64,000 nucleotides of DNA from Poecilobothrus nobilitatus (Eukaryota; Arthropoda; Insecta; Diptera; Dolichopodidae). Below the pieces are notes generated by a model. That model saw only the letters and a list, made by a program, of their open reading frames with translations, was not told where the DNA came from and did no database searches. The position numbers were made by a program, and so were the translations under genes. Below, piece by piece: positions 12,050 through 21,962 of the stretch. The DNA is taken from NCBI GenBank assembly GCA_947095535.1, contig OX352772.1, positions 272,953,940-273,017,939 of the forward strand, written 5' to 3'. The first letter of the stretch is position 1, and each line of letters begins with the position of its first letter.

Positions 12050-12432
12050 TGTTATAAACTATTAAAATACAATAACTGAATACGAACTAATTTGAAATCA
12101 GTGATTAAGAAATAAACATTGAATTAATTAGATTACTGAATTAGAGTGAATTAATACCAAGAAATACCAATAGAATAAATAATAAAATATTCTATGATAA
12201 ATGAAAAAAATAAAATATAAAGAAAATAAAATTACAAAGAGAAATATTAAATACTAAATTAAAATATTATATTAAATAATAAAGGTATTAATTGTGCAAC
12301 TAATTACGAAAGGTTGATCGAGTTCATTAATACGTTAAATAAATCAACGTATGAATTTCCTGTTTATTTAAAGTACAGTTATTAATTAAGAATATTGGAA
12401 AGAGTTACATTATCTACTTATTGAATATAACA
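12050..12432 (-). repeat. 3' LTR of an errantivirus-like retroelement
   Basis: Read on the minus strand, the LTR would begin TGTTATATTC (at 12432) directly after a purine tract (CAGGGGGGAAG, 12433-12443) and end TATAACA at 12050, giving TGTTATA/TATAACA termini. AATAAA sits inside. The position right after an env-like reading frame and a polypurine tract is the usual layout of the 3' LTR in insect errantiviruses. No 5' LTR was found in the window, so the boundaries are inferred from the termini and tract only. Confidence 0.65.
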
Positions 12433-12443
12433 CTTCCCCCCTG
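12433..12443 (-). promoter_or_regulatory. Polypurine tract
   Basis: Minus-strand CAGGGGGGAAG immediately precedes the proposed LTR start TGTTAT, where plus-strand priming of a retroelement would occur. Confidence 0.6.
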
Positions 12444-12642
12444 AGATGTTTCCGTCTCGGAAAATTTTATACTATCTGTCTGTTTTTGCTTCTTTTAGAT
12501 TAATTACATTAGTGTTACATTAGTGTTTTGTTTTTAAAAATCTTGAATAAAATTAATGTTAATATGGTAGTTGTAATTAAAAAAAAAATAAATGATAAAG
12601 TATAAGTTGTTACGTTGAATTTAAACATTCAATGAACTCGAT

Positions 12643-14851
12643 CATAACCTACATTAATTTTTAGAAGGCCTGGACATTGAGAGAGGAAAGCTAAATAGTA
12701 GTCCTTTTTTTCAAAAAAAATACACGTAGTCTTATGGAAAAAAATAGTAGTCCTCCTAGAAATCTGGAAATACCACAAAAACTACAGATTTTTTTTAATT
12801 TCGTCCTAAGGGAGCAATAAAGTTCCATCTTTTTTACGTTTTTTAGTAAAAAGAAATTTTTAAAAAATTTAAATTTTCATTCATAAATATGCATTTTAAA
12901 AAACTACTACGTTCTTCCAACTACTTTTCAACAAAAAAAAGCTTCTTAAAAACTTTTTAAAAGAGCATTAATTTGGTACATTACTGAGCAAAAAAAAATG
13001 TTGAAAACTAATTTTTATTGCAATATTGATTTGCTTTAATAAATATTGTAAATTTTTTAGAATGCATATAAAATTAAGTGGAAAAAATAAACTATATAAT
13101 TATTTTTACAATAAGTTAATTTATTTTAACTTATTTAAAATTTTTATTACTATAATAAAATAAATTAATATTATAAGTTATTCGCCTTTTCCTTTGAGGT
13201 AGGGGATATGGCGATTATTTTTAAAGTGGTATCGCCTGAAGACTAGGCCTTAAAATAATAAAAAAAAATATATTAATATATACAAATAATATATAAATAA
13301 TTTTTTAACTAAATAATATGATATATTTAAAATAAAATTTAATAAAAACAAAAAATAAAACAAAATAAAAAATTTAATAAAACAAAATTGTTTAACAAAA
13401 CAAAAATTAATTAAACATAAAAATATTAATTATAATTTACAACAAAACAATATTAAAAAAAGTAAAAAACAGAAAAAATATCACAAAAATCAACATTTTC
13501 CGACCCGGATAGTAATAATAGATCTTGAGTGGGCAAAAATGAAAAATGATATGACGTATCCCAACTATATATAGGTACTATATATAAAACTATATATAGT
13601 TTCATATCAAAAATGTTAATTTAGTCAATAATACTATTTCATTTTTTGCGTTTTTCAATATCATTCAATATTTTAAAATTGTTTTATTTCTGTATTACCT
13701 ATCAAATAGGTAACTTAGATCGTTATTAATTATTATTATAAATTTAAAATCACATTTAAAGTAATTATTTTCTATTAACATATATAAAATAATATTATTT
13801 TGGCCTTTATATAATTTCCAGTATTTTAAATTTATTTTTTTACTAACATTTAAAACTAAATTAGAGAAATTTAAAATTATATTATCACCGCGTAAGTTTT
13901 TATCATTCGTTTCTATTAAATTTACCAAGTAATTGGTGAATATACTTGGAACTGCATCTGGTATTAAACGCGGACTTTTATCATTATTTAATTTAAAACA
14001 CAATTCTGAAAAATGCAATTTACATATGGAACCTATAAGCTGTTGGTTGCCAGTCTGATCTTTGTACAAAGCTCTTTTAAGCTTCTCAAAGGCTCTTTAT
14101 CCGAAAATTTAAAAGTAGCTACAGATATCGAGCTATTATTATAATTGGATTTACACCCAACAACCGAATATTTTCCACCCACTTTATTTAAGGAAATTAT
14201 TTAAAAAGGCAATATTAGGCACTAAATAATTGAATTAATTTTTTTAAATAGGTATTCATACAATAAAATCTTTTAAAAATAATAATTCAATTCAAAAATT
14301 TAACTCTACAAAAATGACATAAAGATAAAACTTCAAACTTTATTTTTATATAAATTTTATAATTTTTTAATATAATTAAAAATATAAAAACTTAGTTTGA
14401 ACTAAAATATATTTTTCAAATTTGCAGTATAATTTATTAGAAAGCTTTTAAATTATTAGGTTATGATCACTAATTTATTATAATTGTGTACTCTCATAAT
14501 TTTTTGAGAGTATTAAATGGCGACGATATGAAATGCTAGAGAAAAACTAAACATTTTATTTTGTTGAAAATATTTTTAACATATTTTAACATATTTCGAG
14601 TTGAAAAATTTCCAAATTTTATTTTAATATACAATTTGGCATGTTTGGGTAAATATTTCATATCGAAAACTCGAAAAGAAAATTGTTAAAAATAGGCATT
14701 TTTCTTAAACAAAAACAAAAACAGAAAAGAACAAAAAAATCTTTATGAAATGTCATTTTTGGAAGCTTTTTCTCACAATACATTTACAATTTGCACAAAC
14801 ACATTTAAGTATTTCGATGTCCCGGCCTTCTAAAAATTAATGTAGGTTATG
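12643..14851 (-). mobile_element. P-like THAP transposon remnant with 7-bp duplication
   Basis: The ends are inverted repeats of about 35 bp: CATAACCTACATTAATTTTT at 12643 and the same read inward from 14851, continuing AGAAGGCC with one or two mismatches. ACTCGAT flanks both sides (12636-12642 and 14852-14858). Inside is a minus-strand THAP-type zinc-finger remnant, as in P-element transposases and their relatives, but no catalytic domain can be read, so this is an internally deleted, nonautonomous copy. P elements normally make 8-bp duplications, so the 7-bp repeat is a mild mismatch to that assignment. It sits inside the env remnant and is therefore younger than the retroelement. Confidence 0.75.
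13695..14160 (-). pseudogene. THAP zinc-finger domain remnant
   Basis: On the minus strand, about 14160-14070 reads YSVVGCKSNY...FKFSDKEPLR, and 14069-13695 continues in another frame with ICKLHFSELCF and LIPDAVPSIF. THAP domains have the pattern C-x(2-4)-C ... C-x2-H, with HFSEDCF and an A-V-P motif closing the fold; the second Cys, the ICxLHF Cys/His pair and the PDAVPSIF motif are visible. The first Cys appears replaced by Ser, and a frameshift separates the halves. The downstream 100 residues are Asn/Lys/Ile rich and match nothing I recognise. This is the DNA-binding end of a P-like transposase or a THAP-family protein. Confidence 0.7.
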
Positions 14852-15639
14852 ACTCGATATTTTCTCTATTGTTAATATTTTGTATGTGTAAATTTTCTAG
14901 TGATACATTTTTTACTATTCTTTTTAAATTCAAATTTGATTGAGGCATAGTGACTTTCAAATTTTTCAATTTTGTTTTAAATTTAAAATTTCCAATTGTT
15001 ATCTCGCGATTTGAAAACGAAATTAAATTGTTTCCTTTAAGAGCAATTTCTCGATTTGCATTAATGTCTTTTAAATAAGTTAATTCTATGTTTTTAGTAA
15101 TTATTATACCTTTATCAACTTCTTGAATAGTTTTTTCTAATTTTACAATAAAGTTACAAGTATTATTTGTTTGTAAGATATTATATTATTTTATTTTATT
15201 AGATATATATTTGTTTGATTGATTCTTATGAGGTTTTAAATCATTTTTCGTTTTTACATTGTTATTATGTTCAAATACAAAATTATCGTTTAGGATTATT
15301 TTTTGGTTTTTCCAATCGAGTTATTCATTTTTTAAATTGGGGAATGGAATAATAAAAGCATTTAAAAAATTTTCTATACGAAATTGAGGTATTAAAATGG
15401 CAAATATTATGGTGTCTTCCCCTTTTAAAATTGTGGTAATTCTAAGGAATTGTAATGTGTATGTGTTATTTTTTTGTTTCATGTAATTCGTTAAACGTTA
15501 AACCTACTTATTAATCTATATATTAAGTTAAGTTCAAGGTAGTGATATTGTGTATGTATTATTAAAAATTATTTATGCTGAATAGCAAATTCAGTAAGAG
15601 TTTAAAATTAATTACTTTTAATAATTTTTTTTTTGAACT

Positions 15640-16090
15640 GGTCAGTAGGTCAAGGTCACCCGGAATTAGGTCAAGGTCACGCAGAAGTAGGTCAAGGTCA
15701 CCCGGAAGTAGGTCAAGGTCACCCGGAAGTAGGTCAAGGTCACCCGGAAGTAGGAAGGTTGATGTCATAAAAATAGGTCAGACAGGCGGCCAAGTCTAGT
15801 TGTTTATAAAGATTGTATACTTGTTTTAAGTAATAGGCAAACATGGAAATAGTAAGAAAAAATTGCTTTTTATTTCTTGCAATTTTGAGATGTTTTTGCT
15901 TGCATTTTTGATATGTTTGCATTTATTTCTTGTTTTCTTTTTCTTTCGTTTTTTTTTATGACAAGTATTTAAAGAAGAGGAAGGAAAAACCATTAATTAA
16001 TTGTTATGTAAGAATGTTGAAAAAAAAAAAGCGTGGTACATGTTTACTTATTGACGTATACTTGGCTTAAGAAATAGGCGCATATGAAAG
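15640..16090 (+). repeat. Left terminal inverted repeat of Polinton copy 1
   Basis: Starts GGTCAGTAGGTCAAGGTCAC and contains five to six ~21-bp direct repeats of the type GTAGGTCAAGGTCACCCGGA, then about 350 bp that reappear in reverse complement at 23925-24394 (for example GGCGGCCAAGTCTAGTTG). Subterminal short tandem repeats are common at Polinton ends. Arginine/serine and leucine/aspartate repeat frames read here are artefacts of the tandem repeat. Confidence 0.9.
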
Positions 16091-16649
16091 TAGGAAGAAA
16101 AAATGGTTGATAAATGTAAAAAGAAAAAAAAAACAAAAAAGTTTAAACGTACAAGATACAACAAGGTACAACGCATCTTTAAAATTCATAAAGAAAAAGT
16201 CCAAACCTGTTTTTCTGTCTACATAATGATGGAGAAAGAACCAATTTTTTTTTTCACTTTGTCGTGTAAGATATTTTTTTTTTGTAAGAATGTTGAAAAA
16301 ATTTAAGTTATGGAAATACTTAAATAAAGTTATAGATTAATATGTTGCTTAGGTTCATTGTATGTTGCATAATCTGCAAAGAATAAAAAAAGAAAAAAAA
16401 TCCAAGTCATCAGTTAATTGCATTTGGTACCTATTTTGAAAACAAGAATATAAAAATAAAACAGATTTATTTATATTATATATAAATAAATATTAATATC
16501 AAGTAATATTATATCAAGTATATTTTTATAGAAATCTGAGTTGAAAAATTTTTTACGATGATGATGTTAAGATTGCAGAAATAGTGAAATCCAATTTTTC
16601 TATACGTCTTTGATTATATACGTCTGTCTGTATATAAATTTGAAAAATC

Positions 16650-17141
16650 TTAATTTAATATATTTTTTTCTAAGAGATGCATATAGACATTAAAACAATT
16701 TTTTACAGCACATCTGAAACCGGTGTTTGTATAGTGTATAGGACATGTTGATTTAAAATTTTCAATCTTTGATAATGACTGTAAGTCTCTGCTTAGATCT
16801 TCTATTTTAACACTGTCAATGTACTTTTCAAGAAAATGTTTTTTTTGCTCTCCTTTAACATAAATTTTTTCAGTTGATTCTAAATAGTATTTTAATATAG
16901 GTTTTATGTCTAAATATTCAATTAAACCGCTATTCCATTTAAGTCCATTTATTTTATTTTCGCAATACTGGTTATTATAATTTCTCTCTGGACTAAGTTC
17001 TTCTGCAGGGTATGGTGGTTTGAAGTGATATACAGTAGGAATTAAACTTCCTTTTTTTAGTATAGCCAGTTCTTTTAGGAAATATTGCTTTTCATTTCCT
17101 TTTAAAAATTGTAGATCAACTACGAAAATTTGATTATCCAT
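16650..17141 (-). CDS. Polinton DnaQ-like (exonuclease-fold?) protein
   Basis: 163 residues, starting at ATG 17139-17141 as MDNQIFVVDLQFLKGNEKQY. Visible landmarks are VVDLQFLKG (residues 7-15), KELAIL (24-29), FKPPYP (40-45), IYVKGEQKK (about 93-101) and a Cys/His tail CPIHYTNTGFRCAVKNC. Proteins with this order of FKPPYP and YVKG.EK motifs are widespread in insect Polintons and related elements; the opening VVDLQ resembles the first strand of a DnaQ/RNase H-like fold, but catalytic function is an inference. The frame is intact, unlike most neighbours. It is divergent from the ATPase gene, with 118 bp between the two starts, so the gap should hold both promoters. Copy 2 has a broken version at 25640-27065. 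Confidence 0.7.
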   Translation of the reverse strand: MDNQIFVVDLQFLKGNEKQYFLKELAILKKGSLIPTVYHFKPPYPAEELSPERNYNNQYCENKINGLKWNSGLIEYLDIKPILKYYLESTEKIYVKGEQKKHFLEKYIDSVKIEDLSRDLQSLSKIENFKSTCPIHYTNTGFRCAVKNCFNVYMHLLEKNILN

Positions 17142-17259
17142 GTTGAAGGTTTACGGAAGAATGTTCATTAGAATTACTAAATTTACATTTATATTCACTT
17201 TGGAAAAAACTTTTCCTATAAATATAGGTTACCAATGTTAGTTTTTAACTAATACAAAT

Positions 17260-17937
17260 ATGCTGTTTCACCCACTTACTATGATGGTTGCGGGACCATC
17301 ATGCTGTGGTAAAACCACTTTTATTCATAATTTAATAAAATATAAAAAAGAAAATATACAACCACATATTAATAGAATTATTTGGCGTAATCCAGACAAA
17401 AATGCCGTTCCAAAATATATCAAAGATGTAGAATATAGTAATACTATTCCAGATTTTAATGATAATCAAAAACCTTTGTTAATTATTATCGATGATATGA
17501 TGTTAAATTCTCATGATAAGTATGTATGTGATTTATTTACTAGAGAATCACATCATAGAAATTTATCAGTAATATTTGTAACACAAAATGTTTTTCACCA
17601 GGGTAAAATTTCAAGAGATATTTCACTTAACTGTAAATATCTAGTACTTTTCAAAAATCCAAGAGATAAATCGCAGATATTACCTCTAGCTCGCCAAATA
17701 TATCCCAATCAAATCAAAGCATTTGAAAAAGTATATAATGTGACGTCAGTCCTATACGGCTATATATTAATAGACCTTACTCAAGACGTTGATGACATAT
17801 TTCGATTAAGAAGTGATACATTTGGAAAAGGTTTGTGTTATTGTACGAGAGATCAATTAGAACAATTTGGGGAAGAATATGAAACGTTTGAAGACCAATC
17901 GTCATATATTGCACCTATTAAAAACCTCTTAAACTAA
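17260..17937 (+). CDS. Polinton packaging ATPase (FtsK/HerA, A32-like)
   Basis: 225 residues, uninterrupted. Walker A is GPSCCGKTT (residues 12-20), Walker B is LLIIIDD (73-79), followed by a conserved FVTQNVFHQGK (about 107-117) that fits the sensor region of A32-like genome-packaging ATPases. In Polintons this protein is thought to pump DNA into capsids. The start at 17260 puts the P-loop about ten residues from the N-terminus, usual for this family. The 3' end overlaps a start (17879) for the next small gene in another frame, as in compact viral genomes. This is the best-preserved gene of copy 1. Confidence 0.92.
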   Translation: MLFHPLTMMVAGPSCCGKTTFIHNLIKYKKENIQPHINRIIWRNPDKNAVPKYIKDVEYSNTIPDFNDNQKPLLIIIDDMMLNSHDKYVCDLFTRESHHRNLSVIFVTQNVFHQGKISRDISLNCKYLVLFKNPRDKSQILPLARQIYPNQIKAFEKVYNVTSVLYGYILIDLTQDVDDIFRLRSDTFGKGLCYCTRDQLEQFGEEYETFEDQSSYIAPIKNLLN

Positions 17938-18235
17938 AGGTGTAGAAAGTAATTATAAAATTAAAGTAATTATTAAAAACCGTGACCCTGAAGTAATTAA
18001 AACAATTTGTGAAATAGCATTAAATATTTTAAAAGGTAATTGTAATCTGAGTAAAAAAGCAACAACACAATTACGAAAGTATAAAAAGATCACTCATTTG
18101 CCGTAAAAAATCTATAAATAGCAAAAGAAAAATTATTATTCAACGTAGTGAATTTTTACCTACACTTCTTGGTGCAGTACTATCAGGGATAATCGAAAAT
18201 TTTATAAAGTGAATAATACAACATTTAACAAAATG
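17879..18235 (+). pseudogene. Small basic Polinton protein, frameshifted
   Basis: Counterpart of the intact gene at 27850-28199. It starts at 17879 inside the ATPase gene (MKRLKTNRHIL) and shows a stop near 17930, a frameshift near 18090, and a further stop near 18210. The recognisable core is DPEVIKTICEIALNILKGN. Confidence 0.75.
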
Positions 18236-18265
18236 ATAATTCTAAAACCCTAGATTTATGAGAAA

Positions 18266-18895
18266 ATGAAGCAAAATGCAGACGCTGAACTCAATGAGTT
18301 GGATAAAATTATGAAAAAAATATTGATAAATAAACATCTTACGGACACTCAAAAATGGTATTTATACAGACAAAATTTATTTAAAATAAGAAACAAAAAA
18401 CGAGAACTTCCTAGAAATAAAGAGGAAAGAGTAAAAATTACGGAAACAAAAGGTACTCAAACTCGTGCAAAACCAATTTATATAGATGCAGAATCTCAGT
18501 CGCATTTTCCTGAATATAAAAATGTTGGAACACAAGTTGTACCTGAAAAAGAAGTATATGAAAAAGAAGCTGATGACGAAGTATTTGATGATGAAATTCA
18601 AGAAAATATTTTAACAAAAGCATTGTCAGCCGCTTCAGTTGGAGAACGTCTTAGAAAAAGAAAATCAATTGGAAATCAAAATGTACAAATTTTTGAAACT
18701 GATACAGGAGACATTATAACTGTTCCTTTAGATAGCCCAAGCCCACCAACGAAAAAAGAAAAAACTATAAATAGCAAAGAGTTGAATAATTCATTAAGAC
18801 GTGTTTTAAGGTCAGCTATAACAGGTAATACTCAAACAGAACTTAATTTTCCAATTCGTAAGAAGAAATCCGCAAGCTCATGGACATACAAGTAA
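18266..18895 (+). CDS. Charged Polinton protein with N-terminal helix motif
   Basis: 209 residues, intact. The N-terminus (MKQNADAELNELDKIMKKIL ... DTQKWYLYRQNLFKI) has the pattern of a short helical domain seen in many insect Polinton proteins of unknown function. The middle is acidic (EADDEVFDDEIQE, residues about 93-105), and the C-terminal third is basic and Ser/Pro-rich (SPSPPTKKEK, FPIRKKKS). No catalytic motif, signal or membrane segment is seen. It overlaps the following penton-like gene by 16 bp. Copy 2 has a close homologue at 28227-28859; both are open, suggesting these two copies diverged recently or that this frame has decayed more slowly. A structural or scaffold role is possible but unproven. 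Confidence 0.75.
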   Translation: MKQNADAELNELDKIMKKILINKHLTDTQKWYLYRQNLFKIRNKKRELPRNKEERVKITETKGTQTRAKPIYIDAESQSHFPEYKNVGTQVVPEKEVYEKEADDEVFDDEIQENILTKALSAASVGERLRKRKSIGNQNVQIFETDTGDIITVPLDSPSPPTKKEKTINSKELNNSLRRVLRSAITGNTQTELNFPIRKKKSASSWTYK

Positions 18896-19682
18896 ATGAT
18901 GAATTTTATGTCACTTTACTTAGTGATTCATCTATGAACTATTATCCAGAAAATTCATTATCACCTTTTACAAATAAAATGAATAAATACATGTGTGATT
19001 CAAGGTGAAAATTTCAGAAATCTATTTTAATGATTTCGTTCCAAATGTGTATGGTGAAGAATGGGAAAAAAGTACTCAAATATTTATTAAAGGTATGCAG
19101 AAAGATATGATAGGAGTTGGAACATAATATATTTCATACATAGAAAAACAAATGATATGTGACTGGAAAGTTTTTCTACTACCAACACTAATTCAAAATA
19201 TACGACCACTTAATAGGTTTACAAGAAAAGAAGTTGAACGACAGTTGATTTGGACAATTTTTAATTTTATAAACAATGATGTTAATTATGTACAACCAGC
19301 AAAAGCTGAGGAGATGCCTAAAAATATAAGTTACACTACAATATGTGTTACTAGACCTAAAATAGATATAAAAATAAGAGCAAATTACACTTACATCCTG
19401 GAAGGACTTTTGACAACATGTTTCAATCAAGTATCTTCGAAAGTTACAGAATTTAAAAAATATAAACCACGTGTAATAGCAGCTTTCAAAACTTTTATAG
19501 ATAGTGTACAATTTATTCCAATTATTAAACCAGATATGTTTTTTATATACGCAGATATAATTGAACCGCAAAAAATAGGTGATAAAGATGTAAGATATTT
19601 AAGATCTGTTAACATACAAAATTCTTTCACTAATACTGTAAAAGAATTCAGTAACATTCAATATTGCAAAGTGGAGAAATGA
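18880..19682 (+). pseudogene. Penton-like minor capsid protein, broken
   Basis: Starts MDIQVNDEFYVTLLSDSSMN at 18880. The opening 'FYVTL.S..SM.YYP.N....FT' is typical of a Polinton protein proposed as the penton (single jelly-roll) minor capsid. A stop occurs after about 42 codons (near 19006), the frame shifts, and another stop lies near 19126; the C-terminal part is open from 19152 to 19682. Copy 2 carries the homologue at 28841-29800. The function is from family position and motif; I cannot test the fold here. Confidence 0.65.
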
Positions 19683-19830
19683 TTTAATAACATTTCATTA
19701 TTTTTGTGTGATAAATATGGATACAAAATAACTTTTCCAATAGTTCAATTCCAGGAAAAATTGTATTACATTTTAAGAAAGTATAAATAAAAGCGATTTT
19801 ACAAAACTATATATTATTTTATTCATTAGG

Positions 19831-19925
19831 AGAGAGTATACTACAAGTATTATTTAATTCAATCTGGTAGAGGACTTGATGATGTTGGCCCTTTAAAGAA
19901 AACGAAAAGCTATAAAAAGACCATT
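19831..19925 (+). pseudogene. pX-like core protein remnant
   Basis: Only the start (YYKYYLIQSGRGLDDVGPL) and a short piece of the basic tail (KKTKSYKKTI) remain, joined by a deletion of about 260 bp relative to the intact gene at 29857-30303. Confidence 0.75.
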
Positions 19926-19964
19926 AAATGAAATCTGAGTTGTATATTTTTTAAACCCAACCCA

Positions 19965-20420
19965 TTCAGTCTAGCATTTCACGATCTGAAGAAGTTTCCT
20001 ACAATCCTATTGCTTCTTTAGACAATCCTTCAACTATTGAATTTGTTTCACTGGGTCATGGCGATACATATAGAGATTTGTCTTCTACATATTTGAGATT
20101 AAAAGTACAGATCTTAAAGAAAGATGGAACGCAATGGAATAATGATACAAATGCTGAAGGAAGAATAATCATACAACCAAGTGTAGTTAATAACATTTTA
20201 CATTCTTTAATAAAACAATGTAATGTTCAACTAAATGGCAAAAATATAACATCTGATGGAAATTATCACTATAGAGCTTATATTTAATCTTTATTAAATT
20301 ATGGTACAGATGCTGCTGCAACTCATTTAGAATGTGCAGGATGGATTTTAGATAAAGCAAATATAGCTAAATCTGATAATAGTGGTTCAAAAGAGCGGCA
20401 AAAATTGTATCATAATAGCA
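19965..20420 (+). pseudogene. Major capsid protein, 5' part only
   Basis: Matches the first part of the copy 2 capsid gene (30340-30830): a frame reading SSTYLRLKVQILKKDGTQWN, then NILHSLIKQCNVQLNGKNI and YHYRAYI, a stop near 20285, then LLNYGTDAAATHLECAGWIL. 'LLHSLF.Q..V.LNG' and 'YRA.IE.LL.YG' are hallmarks of the Polinton double jelly-roll capsid. At about 20420 the gene is cut and joined to the small gene that lies beyond the protease in copy 2, a deletion of about 1.6 kb. Confidence 0.85.
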
Positions 20421-20677
20421 ATGTAGTGGACAACTTAGTTGATTTTCTTCAAGCTGTAATGATACACAATAAAAATGCTGAATCAAATGTACGGGAATAT
20501 ATTATTAAATATATAAAAACGTGTCAAGAAAAACATGTTATGAAATTGCACGAAGAAATATATATTCCAACAAAACGTCGTAGCGTTCAATGCAATTAAT
20601 CTACATTGTTTTTTGAAATACCTGTACTACTAGAAAATAAAATTTCTACCGTTTTAAACAAAAACAACAAAAAATGA
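20420..20677 (+). pseudogene. Small Polinton protein of unknown function
   Basis: Reads DFLQAVMIHNKNAESNVREY and on to RRSVQCN, a stop at 20597-20599, then LFFEIPVLLENKI to a final stop at 20675-20677. The homologue in copy 2 lies at 32465-32699. No known motif is seen; an internal stop makes this copy defective. Confidence 0.55.
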
Positions 20678-20736
20678 AAAAAATTTTAAATTTTATTTAA
20701 TTTGTTTTTTATTATGAATTATTTGCACAAATATTC

Positions 20737-20979
20737 TTATATATTATTTCTAAAAAGTTCTGCAAAATAGTCAGGATCTCCTTCTTGATTATTTATTTCC
20801 CAAATTTGTTGCTCCACTATATCTTCATCTAAGACTTGAAACGATAGTATGAATTCTTCAGTTACCATTAATTCCTCCTCATCTACGGTGGATGTAATTT
20901 CATTAACTTGGACCTCATTTACTATACTGACTATTGCAGTTTCTTCAGTAAATGGAAATGTTGTTGAATCAGCTGCCAT
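20737..20979 (-). CDS. Small acidic Polinton protein
   Basis: About 80 residues from MAADSTTFPFTEETAIVSIV (start chosen at 20979; an upstream ATG at 21000 adds seven residues). It is very acidic (EEEELMVTEEF-like run, VLDEDIVEQQ) and ends DPDYFAELFRNNI. Not recognised. The same gene lies in Polinton copy 2 but there it is cut in two (37060-37198 and 46153-46258) by a LINE insertion. It faces the capsid genes, and an integrase start lies about 140 bp upstream on the other strand. Confidence 0.6.
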   Translation of the reverse strand: MAADSTTFPFTEETAIVSIVNEVQVNEITSTVDEEELMVTEEFILSFQVLDEDIVEQQIWEINNQEGDPDYFAELFRNNI

Positions 20980-21140
20980 TTTAATTAAATATCTTACCAA
21001 AATTGAATTGAAAATGATTTGCCAATAAAATTGAACTGCGTTATATACTGTAGCACCCAGTCAAACTTCAAGTTTTCAGAGTATATAAATAAAGAAATGT
21101 AAAATTGGATTTTTAAATCTAGTTAGATGGTGTATAAACT

Positions 21141-21265
21141 ATGTCAAAATTTCAAATAGTAAAAGAAATACATATAGATCTATATAGAAATATATACAGA
21201 AAAAAATATTACAAGGTAGCAAGTAGAGATTCTTATTCTGGTTTCAAAATTTTATGAAATACCTG
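21141..21265 (+). pseudogene. Integrase N-terminus remnant
   Basis: ATG at 21141 opens MSKFQIVKEIHIDLYRNIYR, equivalent to the integrase start in copy 2 (46420: SQIVKEIYRPARKNY). Homology ends after about 35 codons. A second, minus-strand integrase lies at 22612-23120, so this element contains parts of two integrases. Confidence 0.7.
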
Positions 21266-21458
21266 TATTTTTACGAAAAAAAAAAATATTAAATAAATCA
21301 ATTTTGTCAATTTCAATTTCAAAATCAATTTAGGTACATATAAACCTGAATCTGAAAAAATAAAGCAACTAAATAAAAGAAATTTATACCTTTTTTAAAT
21401 TTTATTTTTATTTATTAATAATAATAAAAACTTATAACTACACACCAATTTACATTAT

Positions 21459-21962
21459 TTATTGGTAATTTGCATATATTTTACGAAAAGACTCAGATAT
21501 ATCTACAATACTTAAATTTAAATTTTTATCTTTATATACAAAATGTTCTTTTTCTTTTATTTCTTTTACAAAATCAGAATTATCAAAAATATCATTATAT
21601 TTTCGAGGTACAAATATAATTAAATTTCGGGTCTGAAAAACCCACTTAAGACCATAAATGGTCTTAATTTGCTTTATATTTAATATATGATATAGAGCAT
21701 CTTGCTCCATATCTTTTGTTTTTAAGAAACTTTTTCTAGTTTCTATATTTTTCTTATTAAAAGGTTCTTTGAAGCTTTTTTTAGCTGGTGGTTCTTCTTC
21801 TTGAAGAAGAATGATTTCTTCTTGTTGTTGTTGGAATTGTTGATGTTGTTGCTGTTGCTGTTGTGGTTGTTGTTGTTGTTGATGATGATTGTAATGATGT
21901 TGTTGTTGATGTGTCTGCGATTCTTGCTGACTTCTTATTCTTTTTATTTTAATTGAAGCCAA
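21459..21962 (-). CDS. Polyglutamine protein in Polinton copy 1
   Basis: 167 residues, open. It starts MASIKIKRIRSQQESQTHQQ, has a His/Gln-rich tract to about residue 50 (CAA/CAG/CAT repeats), an acidic-basic joint (EEEPPAKKSFKEPF), then an ordinary-looking C-terminal domain (YHILNIKQIKTIYGLKWVFQ ... NLIIFVPRKYNDI ... SIVDISESFRKIY). I do not recognise the C-terminal domain. It stands between two integrase remnants on the minus strand and has no counterpart in copy 2, so it may have come with the minus-strand integrase from another Polinton lineage, or be an exon-like piece of captured sequence. Length variation of the Gln tract is expected. Confidence 0.55.
   Translation of the reverse strand: MASIKIKRIRSQQESQTHQQQHHYNHHQQQQQPQQQQQQHQQFQQQQEEIILLQEEEPPAKKSFKEPFNKKNIETRKSFLKTKDMEQDALYHILNIKQIKTIYGLKWVFQTRNLIIFVPRKYNDIFDNSDFVKEIKEKEHFVYKDKNLNLSIVDISESFRKIYANYQ

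Larger units (their letters stand above)
12470..15520 (-). pseudogene. env: Errantivirus-like env remnant, split by a transposon
   Basis: A minus-strand coding remnant lies at about 15520-14859 and continues after the inserted transposon at 12642 down to about 12520. The first part contains a stretch reading LKGNNLISFSN and is open for some 100 codons before 14859. The second part encodes a strongly hydrophobic segment (LSFIFFLITTTILTLILF) followed by Lys residues, as in a C-terminal membrane anchor, then the polypurine tract and LTR. This order suggests the env (fusion glycoprotein) end of a gypsy/errantivirus element. No gag or pol is present. Several stops and the 2.2-kb insertion make it nonfunctional. 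The env assignment is from order and style; similarity to known Env proteins is not proven here. Confidence 0.5.

Noticed and set aside
15562..15799. SRSRSPG-type and LLPGDLDL-type repetitive peptides on both strands
   Set aside because: Both are readings of the 21-bp terminal tandem repeats of the Polinton; a multiple-of-three period keeps any frame open.
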